A DNA stretch of 64,000 nt from JAHEDT01 sp963825615 (GCA_963825615.1 CAWGTV010000001.1:1-64000), one strand, 5' to 3'; positions 17,084 to 31,775 are shown, counted from the stretch's first letter. Notes: generated from the sequence alone by a model not told the origin. Program-made: numbers and translations.

Positions 17084-20000
17084 CTACTGCGGCAGAGGCC
17101 TCTGGCTATCTAATGGTCCGTCCTCCGGCATCAGCTGCAGAGGCGTAATATGCTGCGGTAATTTATAATTTGTCGGCAACACTCCGCCGCGCAGTGGATC
17201 AGTTCCGTTCCTAAATTCGTCTAGGTTGCTTATACCATCGTTGTCAAAGTCTTCAGCTGCGTCGGTTTCGTTGAACGGATCCAGGCCGTAACGAAGTTCC
17301 CAAACATCGCTGATACCGTCATTATCGTCATCAGGATCGCAGGCATCGCCCAAACTATCGCCATCGGAATCAGCCTGGTCGCTGTTGGCGACGTCACGGC
17401 AGTTGTCCACATCACCGCAAATGCCGTCTTGGTCAGCATCATTGTCCGGGTCGTTTGGACAAAGGTCTGACAAATCAATGATGCCATCTCCATCGCTATC
17501 GGACGGCGTACCGGTCGTCGTGAACTCGAACTCGCTGCTGACCGCCTGGTTGCCGGAGCCATCGACGGCCACCACACTGTAGTAGTAGGTCGTGCCTGGG
17601 ATCAGATTCGTCAGGGTGACGTCGTGATCCAGACTGTTCTCCGAAACATCCAGGACCTGATCCAGCACACCTGGAGCCGTGCCGTAGCGGATGCTGGTCG
17701 AGGCAACCTCATTTGTCGACCACACGATGACTGCCTTGTTATTGTAAAGTGCGGTCGCCACCGGATCGACGGTATTGACCGGAGCCTCAGTGTCCGGTGC
17801 CGCCAGAGTGGTAAAGGTAAAGAGCACGCTCACCGTCGGCCCATTGTCGCTCGGGTCGATCGATTCGACCGTGTAGCTGTAGGTCGTATCAGGCACCAGG
17901 TTGGTGAGGACGATGGTGTGTACCGGCTCATCGGTGATCCGCCCGGCCTGCAGTTTGAGGTCCCCCCCGCTGCCGTACCGCACCAGTGAGTCACTGAGCT
18001 CATCCGTTGCCCACTGGATGGTCGCGCGGTTGTCGGAGAGGCCGACCACTGCGGGATCGATGGTGATCACCGGTGGCGTCAGGTCCGGGTCGACGTCAGT
18101 CCAGAAACTGGTCTGTGGCACGAAAGACCCGCCATCACCCAGGAAGGTGATAAAGACCTTACGATCCCCTAGCTTTGCCAGGACGGTGTTGCCGTAACTG
18201 TCAGTGGCCGAGATGGCAACCTCGTATGCGGTATTAGGTGCCAGACCTGTGAGCGTAACCTGGTGCTTGGTCTTTGGCGTCGCATCAGAGATACGGATCG
18301 GCCCGCCCCCATAGATGTTGTACTCGAGCACCGTATCAGTCGGCTTGTTGGTTTGCCAGGTGGCTGTGGCCGTGTTATCCGAGGTGTACTCGATGGCGAG
18401 GGGCTTGGTAATCTTTGGCGCGGTGTTATCCTCCACGGCCAGGGTCGTAAAGCTCCACACCTCGCCGGGGCCGACACCAGGGCTGTTGCTGCTGTTGCCC
18501 ACCGCATCGGTCGAGAGGATACGGAAGTAATAGGTCGTGTTTGGGGCGAGCTTATTCAGCACTATATTGTGATGCATCGTCAGTGGCCCACGAGCTGACT
18601 TCATGGTCAACTGGTCTTCGGCCAGCCCGTAGATGATTTCGCTGCTGGCCACTTCGTCGGTCCACCAGGCGATAATTGCCTGTTTGTAACCGACATGCTT
18701 GACCGGCACAGCCGTGATGACCGGCGGTGACTGGTCCGGAGACGCCAGGGTCGTGAACAATTTCTCTTCGCTCAAGGTCGGCCCATTGTCAAGCCCGTCG
18801 GTCGTGGAAGCCGTAAAGGCGTATTCAGTCGAGGGTTTCAAACCCGCAAGATACACAAGGTGCTCGAGGACCAGTGCATTGTCTTTGACCAACCCGTAGA
18901 CCTTGTTGCCGTCATTGTTCACGTAATGGTAGGACACTCCGCTGGTGGCGGGTTCATTGGTTTTCCACCAGACGAGGACACCGGTATCGGAAAGGTCGTA
19001 GATCATAGGCCCTTCGGTGATGGAAGGCGGTGTCGTTTCTGGGTTTTCCAGCGTCTGGAAGGCCAGTGGCGCCGCACTTGGCGTCGGGCCGTTGCCATGG
19101 ACGTCGGTTGCATCGACGGCATAGAAATACGGTATCGCCGCCGTCAACCCGGTCAGGGTGACCCGGTGTTTGAGAGACAGGCTGCTGTCGGAGACCACTT
19201 GGCCATACTGGTCGGTTTGGCCGAAGTAGACATTGCCGGTCGTGGGCTCATCAGTCTGCCACTCGATAACCGCCGAATGGTTGCCGATCGACGTCGCCAC
19301 GGGGGTGTAGTTGAATTCAGGCGGCGCAGTATCCTGGTTTGCCAGGGTTGGGAAGGACACCTGGTCGCTGACCGGAGCAATATTGCCGGCCGCATCGGCT
19401 GACACTACGTTGACGTCGTAGGTGGTGTCGGGAGCCAGGCCGTTGATGATGACCGAGTGATTGGTCACATAGCCGGTTTCGCTCACCGTGCCACTGCCGT
19501 AGTTCACATCACCCCTGGTCGGTTCGTCGGTCTGCCAGGAGACCACGGCTGATGTATCGGAAACATATGAAACGTCTGGTTGTACGACAAATATCGGGGA
19601 CACCGTGTCAACCAAGGTGAGGATGACGTTGGTCAGGGTTGGGGTACTGATATCGAACGGGAAGATCGTGACCGGGTCGTAGCCGCTGTCGTTTGACGGG
19701 GTAATTGTCAGCGTGTAGTTCGACGCAGCAAACTGATACCGGCCGAAGTCGCCTTTCTCGTTGACGCCGTCAGCGCTGCGGCTATAGGCGATGTAATTGG
19801 TGGTATAACCATCAACTGTTGCCGTCGTGCGCAAACCGATATTCTCAACGCCGACTCCGTTCTCATCAGTGGCCTTACCGCTGAACGGCACGACCATCGG
19901 CAGTACTACATCGTGAACAACATTTCCGCCCGTTGCGCTGAAGGAAAATTCGTTCGCATTGCTGAACGATGGTGGCAGAGGGACTGTCGTTGTGCCAGGT

Positions 20001-23000
20001 CCGCTCTCGACCTTGAGGGTAAAGTCCGCACCGAGATCGGTGTATACCGGCAGGCTGTAGCTCCCGTCGTGACCGGTAAGCACTGTGCTGCTGGAGGTGC
20101 CGCGTCCAGAAGTACGCACGACTGTCATCCTGACGTTGTCGACGGCCGCCTCCCCTTCTGTCGTGGCGACTTTAACCATCCCAGTGAGCGTAGTGGGAGT
20201 GGAATCATCCAAAGCGAAATCGCGTACGGTTGCGCCGCTCACTTCGACGCCGGGATAAACAGTGGTGAGATACGAGGTTGTCCCTGCCGGCGGGGTGAGA
20301 CTGACGGTATAGTCTGTAGATGCGAACAGGAACCGGTCATATGTGCCATCGGCAGCATTGCTATAGGCGCCATAGTTAACCGTGAAACCATCGACCGTCG
20401 CAGCGGTACGCAGGTAGACGTTGCCAACGGCGATGCCGTTTGAATCAACCGTTTTTCCGCTCAACAGCACGGCTTTGGGTAGCACCACGTCATGTGTGAT
20501 CGTGCCACCGGCTGCAGTGAACGAGAATTCGTTCCCTTTGCTAAAGGGCGGAGTCGCCACGGGCGAGGTGGTGCCATAACCGGTCACGTTTATGCGGTAA
20601 GTGGCTGTGTCACTCGCCTCGACAGTGATGGAATAGGAACCATTGCCGTCGGTGTCGGTAGACACGCTGCTATCGCCGTAACCGGAGGTCCTGACTGCCA
20701 GGATGCGGACATTTCCAACCGGGGTTGAATCGGAGTTGACCACTCCGCTCAAGGTGGTTGTAACCGTGGGCGCCGGGTTTGCAGGGTTAAGAATGAAATC
20801 ACGCGTCGTCGCTGTGCTCACATCGACATTGCTGTAGGTCGTGTAGGCATATTCCGTACTCCCCACCGGCGGCGTCAGTGACACGGAATAATCGTCAGAA
20901 GCAAACAGGTCCCTGATGTATCTGCCGTCCGGGTTGCTGTACTGGCCCTGGATCAACCGTATAGCCATCGACCGTAGTCGTGGTGCGGAGGTAAACGTTG
21001 CCAACCGCCTGGCCCTCGGTGTCACGGGTATAACCGTCCAGAGGGACAACCTTGGGCAGGACGAAATCGTGAGACACATCGGCGTTGTCGTCGTCGAAGG
21101 TGAATGTCGCATTGACGAAGGTTGGCGTTCCGGGCACAGTTCCGCCAGAACCGCTCTCCACCCTAAGTTGGTACGTCGCCGTGCCATCCGTGTAAAGCGG
21201 CAGGCTATAGGCACCGTCGGCTATGGTGTACATCTCATTGCTGCTGGTTCCGCTACCGGACGTCAGTATGGCACGGACCCGGACATTGGCGACCGTGCCT
21301 GTCCCGTCGGACGTGCGGACAACACCATGCACAGTCATGAGCTCCGAGTTGGCATTGGTTAACAGCACAATATTCTGTGTGATATCCTCGCCGAGCACAT
21401 CGATGCCCTTGGCGAACGAATCGACAAAACCGTCGGCCATGATTTTCAGGTCGTAGGTGCCCCCCTTGACGGCAACGCGGTAAAAGCCGTTGTCATCGGT
21501 TGTCGTCTCCGTAAGAAAGTTCGAGCCAGAAAACACTTGCACCGTCGCCCCCGGCAACCAGGTTTCTCCGTCGTAAATCGTCCCGGATAGGTACCAGACC
21601 AACCCGGAGGCATAAGGATAGACCAGCGGATCATCATCTTTCTCGTCAATATTGTTTGCCCAGCCGTCATTGTCACCATCCACCAGGCTGTCATATGCAA
21701 ATCCGGGCCCTTGGTAACCCATGTGCACAGACACGCTGCGATTGTTTTCAAGGGGTCCGGTAGAGGCATCCCGGGCCTGAATGTCGAGGATTAAGGTTTC
21801 CTGCGGCAGCGCATTGGCCGGTATCTCGATAAAAGGCTGCTTCTGAGTCCAGCGGGTAAAAATCTCATCCGGGAACCCGTCCCGAATGTGGTCTTCCAGG
21901 CTGGTGATCATGACGTTGTACCAGAGCGGACTCGAATGCGAGACCGGCGCCCAGGACAGCAGCAGATTGCCGGAGGCCAGTTGATCGACATGCACGCTCC
22001 GGTAATCGACGACCGGCATGTCAACAGGGTCGGTCAAGGTATCATAGACGACGTTCGACCCGGTGATCAGTCATCAGGTGGTAACGCATAGAGACCTGGC
22101 GTTGCATCCTCTGTCGTGGCCAGACTGTAGCCCAGGTAATCGAAACCGGTGTATTGCTGTCCCGCAGATTTCAAATCCAGGTCATAGCCCCCCGGTCCGG
22201 TCACGTTCAAGGCAAGGATCTGATCGAAAGCGGCAACGTCGGAGAAATGGCGCAACTGCCGGCTCCCACTGGCGAAGGACCGGTGGTTGATGCGCCCGGT
22301 GAGCAATGGGGTCGAGGTGATGGCCGGTACGGTCAAGGCGATCGGGTCACCATTGCGGCGATTGCGCAGGGTCTGGTAACTGCTGCTGTCATGTACTTCC
22401 ACCCTCCAGCGCAGAGATTCGCTCCCCAGGGTATTGTACAAATTCGGCAGGTTGATGGTCGCATTAGAGCTGTTCTTGCGCGAAGTGATGACGTAGTCGT
22501 CGTTGTCGTTCAGGACCATCACCCGGTAATAGAGCAGGCCGTTGTAATTGACATCCGCCCAGCTCAGCTGGATGTTGTCGTCGTCGAGCCTCACAACCTG
22601 CCATGAGCTGTTGTCGGGGACAGGGTATGCGACGACCGGCGTCAAGGTCGCGTCCGAGTAGTAATCGACACCGTCGATCGTCGTGTGGAACGTGTAGACA
22701 CCAGTATCGAGACGGCGCCTCGGGATCCACCACGAAGCTGTGGGACAGGGAACTGTCGAACTCGCTATAATCGGTGACCGTGTCGAAGGTGTAGGTAAAT
22801 CCGTTCGGCCCTGCAGACTTCAGCCTTGGAGACTGTCGCGACATCTATCCCGGGCAAGTCAATGCCGACGACGACTTTCTGCGTGTCATCGGCTTCAAAG
22901 CGGTTATAAATCGCTGCGCCGCTCACCAGCCCGCTCTACATTCCCCGCGTTGGCCGTAAAAGGCACCGCGGTGGTCAGGCTGCGGTTGAAAATCAGGTCA

Positions 23001-26000
23001 AGCGACATCGCGGTCAGCGGTCTCGATGCGATAGCTGTAGGCATTGTCGCCGGCGTCCGATCAGATACTGAGCCGGCACGGTTGCGGTCACGTTCTGACT
23101 CCAGGGACTCGTGTAGAAGCGTCGTCTGGCCAGCACCGTCCATGATCCACAACCGGTAGAAGTAGGAATAGGCGGCATTAACCGCCGGCCAGTGGAAGGT
23201 GTAGGAACCACCCGCCTGCCGGTAATATCGGACTTTGCCGGTCTCCACTCGCGGAGTCTCCTGCAAACCGGCGTAACTGTCGGCACGGCTGACGCTGTTG
23301 CCAAAGGAATCGGTGATTTTCAGGGTATAGATACCCTCTTCGAGGGTCACGTAGTCTTGCTGAAAGATCCGCCGACGACATCGCTGTCCTGAACAATGTA
23401 GCTGAATGCGTTCGGGCCTGAGACAACGGCGCTCAGTCCGTTAAGCCCGAATCCAGGCACCCTGACATCGAAAACAATCTGGGCAATCTGGCTGTCATCG
23501 CCCAGGGTGGTGTGCAGCATGGAAAAAGCGACAATGTTGGCGTTGATGATCAGCGGGTTGGCATCGTCACCGTCGCTGAAACCATCGCCGTCAGTGTCCG
23601 GGTTGTTCGGGTCGGTGCCGAGAGCGTACTCGTCGCTGTCGGACAGGCCGTCGTTGTCCGTATCGGAAGCGGTGTCATCGACCACGGGAGTGCCACAGCG
23701 TCAGTCAGGTTGTCGTAGAGAAGGCCGAACCGTCTTGGGTGGTCAGATGATAGGCATAGAGACCCGGTTGGGCGGCTTCCGTCTCAATCAGGTCGTACAC
23801 CACGTAATCAAGTCCGAGGTATTTATTGCCGTCAACTGCCAGAGCCCTTGAGTAGTCAGGGGTGATCTACCGGGGCAATCGGCCCTGTGACATCTAGGGT
23901 CAGAACCTGGGAGAAGTCGGCGACATCGATCACATGGCGCAGTTCCTGATCACCGTTGAGAATCGTTTAGGTTGTCGAATCGTCCCATGAGCAAAGGCTT
24001 GGTGGGGTCGTACGCCGGCAGGCTCAAGGCAACCCACGGCCCGTTTCTGCGATTGCGCAGGGTCCGCCCGCTGCTGCTGTCGTGAACCTCAACCCGCCAC
24101 TGCAAGGGCCCATCGCCAAGCTGACTGGTGACGTTCTTCATATCGACAACGACGTTGTTTTTGTTCTGGCGGGAGGTAATGTAGTATTCGCCAGACCCGT
24201 TGAGGAACATGATCCGGTAGTAGAGCAGACCGTTGTAGTTGACGTCGGCCCAGCTGAACCGGTAACGGTCATTGTCGGGATTCTCAACCTCTTCCAGATT
24301 CTCAATCTGGTACGCGACGCTGTCGGGCGCCGGGTATGACACTGCCGTGGTCAGGGTCGTATCCGCATAGTAATGCAGGGCATCGTTTGTGACGACGTGG
24401 AACGAGTAAAGGCCGGTCGCGCTCGGTGCCCCGGATTCACCTAAGACAAAATGACGGGTAAAAGTTCTGTCCTGCTCAGAAAAATCTCCCGGAACGTAGG
24501 TATAAGAGAAGTCGTTCGGTCCCGAGACCTCGGCCAGAGAGACATTTTCAAAGGCAATTTCTTGTGGCAGGTCGAAGTCCACCACGACCTTCTGCGTGCC
24601 GTCCGATTTCAAAGCGGTTATCGACGACCGGGTTATTCAGTAATCCTGGCGTATTGACGTCGTTGGCAGTAAAGGGGAACATAACAGTCAGGCTGCGGTT
24701 GAAAACGAGGTCGAAGACATCGCGATCAGCGGTTTCGATCTGGAAGCTGCAAGCATCGGGATCGGTACCATTCAACACTCCGGGGGGACTGTAGCAGCGT
24801 TGTTGGGCTAGCGCGGACTTGTAAACAGTGTCCTCGCTGCTATCGGTGATCCGCAGCCGATAGTGATCAGAGTAGGCGGCATCGACCTGCGGCCACTGGA
24901 ACACATAGGCCCCGTTCAGCTGTCTGACGTAGTGGACCCATCTGGTGACATCGACCCGGGGCGTGATCGCTAGGCCCGTGTAGCTGTCGGCACGACTGAC
25001 ACTGCCGCCGAGGGCATCGGTCACCGTCAGTGTGGCAGACTCGCCTCTATGAGCGAGGGGAAAGTTTTGACGAAGGAACCCGTCGCGGAGAGGTCGCTGT
25101 CGTCGAAAAGCGTAAGTCGTTCCCACGGGATCTTTGACCACGGCGGCCAGGCTCCCCAGGCTCGCGTTCGAGGGGCTGAGCTTGAAGATGATCTGTGCGA
25201 CCTGACTGCCGTCACCCAAGGTGGTATGCAGCAGGGAGAAATCGAGGATGTTGGCATTAATGGTCAGCGGGTTGGCATCGGCACCATCGCCAACGCCGTC
25301 GCCGTCGGTATCCGGGTTATTCGGGTCGGTGCCGATCTGCACTTCATAAGCATCGGACAAACCGTCGTTATCTGTATCGGACCCGGTGTCGCACACGTCG
25401 CCGATGCCGTTGCCATTGACGTCTGACTGGTCGGGGTTGGCAATGGCTGGACAATTGTCATCGTCATCAGGAACACCGTCGCCGTCTGAGTCGAGGGGAC
25501 CACCTGGCTTCTGGTAGGGGATCCAGGCCGAATAGCTGCGATTGTTGGCGGTTTCGCCCTTGGAGCCGTCACGCGCCCAGATCGTGATGACCAGCGGACC
25601 ATCCGGCAGGTCGGCTGCCGCAATCACTGTTGATGACGTGGTCAGGTTGTAGACAACCAGGGCTTCGTCATACTGACCGTCATTGTCAGTGCCGATCCAT
25701 AGCGTGTACCAGAGCGGCCGGTCGTGCTCCACTGGGGCCCAGGAGAAGCGCAATTGTCCGTCGCGCAGGGCATCAACATGCACGCTGGAGGCATCAACGG
25801 CGGGGATTTGGTGTGAGTCCGACTGGTAATCGTAGAAATTTTTCGTGGAATTGTCGAAGCTGGCCTCGAATCGGTAAGGTCCCTTTACAGCAGCGAAAGC
25901 TTGCTGGTAGGCATAGCTGTACGCACCCTGGTAGAGCTGGACCGTGCCGTCGTTGAGCAGGTCGACCGTTATATCGCTCCGGCCCGTAGACATTGAAAAC

Positions 26001-29000
26001 CGGACACAGTGACGTCACCGACCAGGGCTTGACCCCAGAAACGGCTGGCGACCGGGTCATTGCCCCGGGAATAATTGGTGACATTGGCTTCGAGGGTGAT
26101 CGGGTTGACAGCTGGGTCACCCATAGGTGTGTAGGCGGAGAGCGCACGGTTGCGCGAACTGCTGCGGGATGTGCTGTCCAACGCCTCGACGCGCCAGGAT
26201 TTCGGATTCGGACCGATGGCATTGATCGTGTCCCAGGGCACATCGAGGTGGCGCGCATTGAACCGCTCGGGACCACTGTCCCAGGTGCTACCCGTGATGA
26301 CATCCTTGACGAAAACCCGGTAGTAGAGCGGTCCGGTGTAATCGCCGTCACCCCAGCTTAGGCGCACCTTGCCGTTGCCCAAGTCCTCGGCCTGGAAGGT
26401 GCCGTCGTCAAAAACCGGCAGCGGTCGTTCCGGCGTCAGGCTGGCGTAACCGAAATAATTCTGACCGGCGATGCGTCCATGGAAGGTGTACACACCCGCA
26501 TCGACTGGGCGTAGGGAATCCCCAACGGTGAATTTGTGAGTGATCCATGCGGTTTTAAAATCAGCGGAGGTAAAGTCAAAGTGGTAATCGTTCGGGCCCA
26601 GAAGGCGCAAAAACTCGAAGTCACCGAAGCCGGCAATCGGCAACTGGTCAAGATTTTCGAAATAAGCGACGAGATTCTGCGTGCCGTCGCCGGCATCCTG
26701 GTAATAGAGAGTCGGCGGACGGGATCGTCCCGCTGACCAATCCTGTTCCACCGAGGTTGAAACTGTAAACCTTGGAGCGGGAGCGGTTGAAACATAGCTC
26801 ATCCGTCGGGCCGTCCTGAGCACGCACCTCCACGGTGTAATCCACGCCGGCAGTCAGGATGCCATACGGGAGCGTGAGCGAGACATTCATGTCGGGATCA
26901 CTCGCGTAGGCGGTCTGATTGTTGGTTACATCCCTGATAAAGATCGTGTACCAGAAAGTGAACGGCTCGGCGAGCGGTGCCCAGGAGATTGTCGTTGTAT
27001 TATCGGGGTTTAGACGAACCTGGATTGTGTTGACGTCGACCAGAGGTACCGGTACGGGAGTGGTGTTAAGCACCTCCTGCACGGCCTGGTTGCCCTGCCC
27101 GTCGGTGAAGGTAAAGGTGTAGACGCCACTGATCAGGCCAGTCTCCGCCTTGCGCTTGGTGATTGGTGCATCATCAACGGGAAAAATGGTCGGGAAAGTC
27201 AGGATCGATGCATCCGGGTCTTCAACGTGGGCATCAACGGACCCGGCTTGGGAGGCCCCTTCAACCGTAACGTAGAGATAGTTGCGCTGCAGCACGGTCG
27301 GATCTTCTGGATCCGCAGTAGCGGGATAGGTCTCGTTGAACATGCCGGCACTGACGTTTGAGGCGTCGAACGCGTCAGGGTCAGGCTCGCCGCCGTTGTC
27401 GGGAACACAGAAATCATCAGGCAGAGTGTTGCAGTTGTTATCGATGCCATCACAAATTTCGGCTTCGCCGGGGTTGATGCCCGCATCATTATCGTTGCAG
27501 TCGCCCGGAGTGTAATAACCGTCTCCGTCCTGGTCAGTGATGTCCAGAGGAGTGCGATCAATGGCAGTGATATGAAACTTGGCGTCGCCCCAGAACGGCC
27601 CGTCACAATAATCTGACCCCTGATTGGCCTTCTGAAGAAACACCAAGCCTACTGAAGGAGCGATATTCAGTCGGTCATAAGTCGCTGCCTCGAAATCAGT
27701 AGAAGTGACACTAGCGTATTCTTGGTTTAGAGGTATCGCGAAAAGGTTGTCATTGCATGTCACATGGAGGGAACCGCCCCAGAGTTCCAGTTCCGAGTCC
27801 ATGTCGCGGTTAGCGCTCGTAGTGATAGTACCGTCTTCGATGTTGAAGTAATCCCAGGGCTCGATGCTTATCTGGCCACTCGATTCCAAATACTCATAAT
27901 CAAAATAGACTCGTACTGGTACGCCAATCTGCACATTGGTGAGATCGATGATCTGTAGGCCACTGGAAAAATCAGCCACATAAGCGTAGCTGGAGGCGAC
28001 CTTCACATTCCTTGCACTTGCCGGAGTGTCATAGAAAGCAATCATCTGTGGATGTGAGAGATTCGTAACATCAACCACCCGCAGACCGTAATTATCGTTG
28101 GCCAGGTAGACGGTGTTGCCCTCGACAAAAACATCGTAGAGCCAACCCGGCACATCATAGGATGCCACCATCCGCGGATTATTCGGGTCACTGAAATCGG
28201 CAATCTGCAAGCCGTTGTAAAAGTCCGCAATGAACACAGTCGTCCCGGATACGGATACAGCCTGGGCGATGGTGGACGTATTGATCAACCCTTGATCCAC
28301 AGGAGCGGACGGGTCGGTTATGTCAAATGCCCGGACCCCTTCCTCACCGGTAGCGACATAAAGGGTTGTCCCGGCAATCTCGAGATCCATGACGGCGCCA
28401 GCGAAGGTATAAGTGGTCACCTCGGAAGGGCTCTCGGGAGTGGTAATGTTAATCACATGCAGTGCGTTGCCGCTGCCGAGGTAAAGCGTATTGCCGGTGA
28501 CGGCAACCGTCGTTGCAGATTCTCCAGGGGTCTCCAGAGAACCCACGGCAAACGGAGTGGCTAGAGTGGCCACATTGTAGACCTGCAAACCCATGTTCCG
28601 ATCTGCAACATACGCGTAGTTGCCGGCCACGGCGACTGCAAGGGCTCGATCGGGAGTGTTGAGCATACTGACTTCGACAGGGGCTGCGGCATCACTGACA
28701 TCGACGATGCGAAGACCGCCGGTCCCGCCTTCGGCCATATAGGCCATCGAACCGACAAGAGTCATTCCTACCGATTTTCCTGTGGTTGACAAGGCTCCGG
28801 TCAAAGAGAGAGGAACCCCGTCTGCGACCCAAGGATTAAAGCCGGCAATTGCTTCATCGGCGTTGGTGTAGACATCGCCGTCAAAATCCGCGGGGCCATC
28901 GTTGCCATCGTATTTATCGAATCCGTAGACATCTTCGTAGACGTTGGACATGCCGTCACCGTCGATGTCGTCATCACAGACGTCGCCGATGTTGTCCCCG

Positions 29001-31539
29001 TCGAGGTCCGACTGGTCGTTGGGATTGGAGGGGCAGTTGTCAACACTGTTCGAGAATCCGTCATTATCCCAATCGAGCTCGGGGTCGCACACGTCGCCAA
29101 TGCCATTCACATTGTCATCTGTTTGGTCGTTGGCTATGCCTGGGCAGTTGTCTGCGCTGTCGACAAAACCGTCGTTATCCGAATCGGATTCGGCATCACA
29201 GACATCACCAATACCGTTATTATTGACATCTGACTGACCAGAATTGGCGATGGCGGGGCAGTTGTCTTCGTCATCGGGAACCCCGTCGCCGTCACTATCG
29301 GTGACACAGAAATCATCAGGCAGACTGTTGCAGTTATTATCAATGCCATCACAAATCTCGGCTGCGCCAGGATTGATGCCCGCATTATCATCATTGCAGT
29401 CGCCCGGGGTGAAATACCCATCCCCGTCCTGGTCAGTAAAAATCATATGCACAGCGGTGAGATCGATGATCTGTAAGCCGCTGGAAAAATCGGCCACGAA
29501 AGCCAAGGTGTTGTCCAGGACCTTAACCCCCCGTGCCCTGTTGGGGGGATCATAGTAGGCGATCATCTGCGGTATGGCAGGGTTGCTGATTTCTACTACG
29601 CGCAGCCCGTAATTATTGTTAGCCAGGTAGAGGAAGTTGCCATCAACAAAGACATCGTAGACACGATCCGGCATCGGATAGGACGTCATCAACAGCGGAT
29701 TATCTCGGGTCATTGACATCGGCAATCTGCAAACCGTTATACAAATCAGCGATGAACGCCCACGTGCCGGACACAGCCACTGACATGGCGTTGGCTGTCA
29801 CGAGTTGTCCCATTTCCACCGGGTTGGATGGATCGCTGATATCGAAGATACGGAGTCCATCCGTATTGTTCGCCAGATAGAGAAAATCGCCGACAATCGC
29901 AAAACCTCGTACCTCCGAGGAAAACGAAAAGATAGGCGGTAGAGAGGCAGGAGCTGTAGGTGTGCTGATGTCGATCAACCGCAGATTGTTTTCGCTGCCG
30001 AGGTATAGGACGTTATCGACAATAGTAAGCGCACGGGCAGATTCTCCCGTAAATTCCAGAGAAGCGACTTCGAAGGGAGATTCAGAATCGGTCACATCGA
30101 TGACCCGCAGCCCCGTGGTCTGATCCGCAACATAAGCGTACGTATGATCGTTGTTATCAGCGACGGCAACGGCAAGGGCCTTATCTGGCGTGTCCAAGAC
30201 CCCCAAAACGATTGGGTCTTCAGAATTCGAGATATCGACAATGCTCAGACCGTTGATGCCATCGGCGAGATAGGCTCGTTGACCACCGGCTTGCACGCCA
30301 TACTCATCAAACGATCCGGACAGATCAAGCCCTCTGGTGTCAGTTGTCGGCAAAGAACCGGAAAGATAAAGTTGGACCCCATCGGCGACCAGCGGGTTAA
30401 AACCGACGGAGGCTTCAGCGGCATTTGGGTAGCCATCACCATCAAAATCGGGGCACCATCACTACCATCGGTGGATTGAACCCATAGACCTCCTCGTAGC
30501 TGTTGGGCATGCCGTCGCCATCGATGTCGTCATCGCAGACATCACCGATGTTGTCCCCGTCGATATCAGACTGGTCGTTGGGGGTGTCCGGACAGTTGTC
30601 GACATTATTAAGACACCGTCGCCGTCACTGTCGGGGACACAAAATTCATCGATCAGGGCGTTGCAGTTGTTGTCGATGCCATCACCACAAATCTCGGTGG
30701 CGCCGGGATTGATGCTCGCATTGTTGTCATCACAGTCAACGGGAGTGAAAGACCCATCTTCATCCAGATCTTCGAAAACCAGCTGTATATCCACCAAATC
30801 TGTATCACCAACCAAATCGCCATGGTTAGCGTTTGCGGTTAAATCACGGACATCATCCGCTCCATCGCCATTGACCCCTAAATCCTCTTTGGCGTTAAAT
30901 TGCCAATAGCCAACCAGATTTGGTTCAGACCCTGACAAAGCCGTATTCATATTCGCCTGGATGTCAGGCTGGAGTCCGGGCGATGTTCCAGATACGGACA
31001 TCATCGATCAAGCCATTCGTCGTATCTGAATCAGTCCAATAGGTTCCACCGATGGTCAGCTCCCTTAAATTTTGAACGAGATTACCGGATAAAATGGCTT
31101 CGCCGTTGAGCTGGCCGTTAAGGTAGGTTTTGATGTTAGCGCCGTCATAAACAACAGCGACGTGGTACCACTGGTTATAAGCCAAAACCCCGTTGCCAAC
31201 AGCTTGCTCGAAATGCCACTCTGCCTGGATTGAAGGAATCACTCGCCTTGAGTTCTGAAAATCGTTCGATTCAATGTAGAAACCATAAGAACGGTTGTTG
31301 CTTATATCCTGTTTGCATACAATCCAATGATTACCGGTATCTCCAGTAATTTTGACCCAGGCCTCCATGGTGACTTGCGAACCGGAAATGTCCAGGCTCG
31401 CACTGTGGGGGACCAGTAATTTATCAGCAGACCCATCAAGGCTTAATGATTTGGAAGGAATATTGATTTCAGAGAAACAGGCAGTTACGCTGAAAAAAAA
31501 GATGAAGAGGCTGAGATAAAATAATTTCTTTGCCCGCAT
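17084..31539 (-). CDS. giant mosaic surface lipoprotein, about 4,800 residues (many frameshifts)
   Basis: Read as one gene: ATG at 31539 after GGGAGG, lipoprotein signal MRAKKLFYLSLFIFFFSVTAC (lipobox VTAC). Domains in order: LamG (31460-30960); MopE-type metal-binding repeat DCDDNN...EICGDGIDNNCNAL; thrombospondin-3 calcium repeats; LVIVD beta-propeller (30350-29440); second MopE; three TSP3; second LVIVD propeller (28800-27940); an extra beta domain; third MopE; Ig-like modules with two copies of a 1.8-kb unit (25.5-23.9 and 23.7-22.1 kb); carboxypeptidase-regulatory-like repeats (GNVYLRT...VDGFTV, about 21.3-19.7 kb); seven fibronectin-III-like modules (WQTDEPT...YG); TSP3; a conserved tail HITPLQL...GPLD-QRPLP. 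At least nine frame changes (near 30960, 30600, 29725, 26750, 25980, 25080, 24600, 23340, 22650, 22050, 20930). No internal start with signal peptide is seen, hence one gene; several genes remain possible. Adhesin or matrix protein is inferred. Confidence 0.65.
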
Positions 31540-31656
31540 GACGATCCTCCCTAACATAAAACATAAAGCAAAAAGAGCTTATAGAGCGACAATTACGATT
31601 TAATTACAAAACATTACCTGCTACTTATTAATATGATTTCGAAACAATTAAACAAA

Positions 31657-31690
31657 CAAAAAGGCCAAAGATCGCATACAATCTTCGGCC
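31657..31690 (-). terminator. second terminator in the leader of the giant gene
   Basis: On the minus strand GGCCGAAGAT / ATCTTTGGCC (one mismatch) around an 8-nt loop, followed by TTTTTG. Lies between the riboswitch and the ATG at 31539. Confidence 0.7.
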
Positions 31691-31740
31691 TCGACTACTT
31701 TCGAGATGCAGCCCCCCTGCAACATATGTCCCCCAGAAAA

Positions 31741-31775
31741 CAAAAAACCCATCTCCAAATTCCGAAGACGGGTGG
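31741..31775 (-). terminator. terminator acting as riboswitch expression platform
   Basis: On the minus strand ACCCGTCT...AGATGGGT closes a hairpin followed by six T. It begins about 40 nt after the riboswitch aptamer, the usual distance for ligand-controlled termination. Confidence 0.65.

Noticed and set aside
28800..29440. Tandem DNA repeats as a regulatory array
   Set aside because: They encode thrombospondin-3 calcium motifs (DxDxDG...DNCP) in frame; the DNA periodicity follows from the protein.
17084..31539. Treating each long frame in this region as a separate gene
   Set aside because: The propeller and Ig-like modules continue directly across every break, and no internal signal peptide or ribosome-binding site precedes the pieces.
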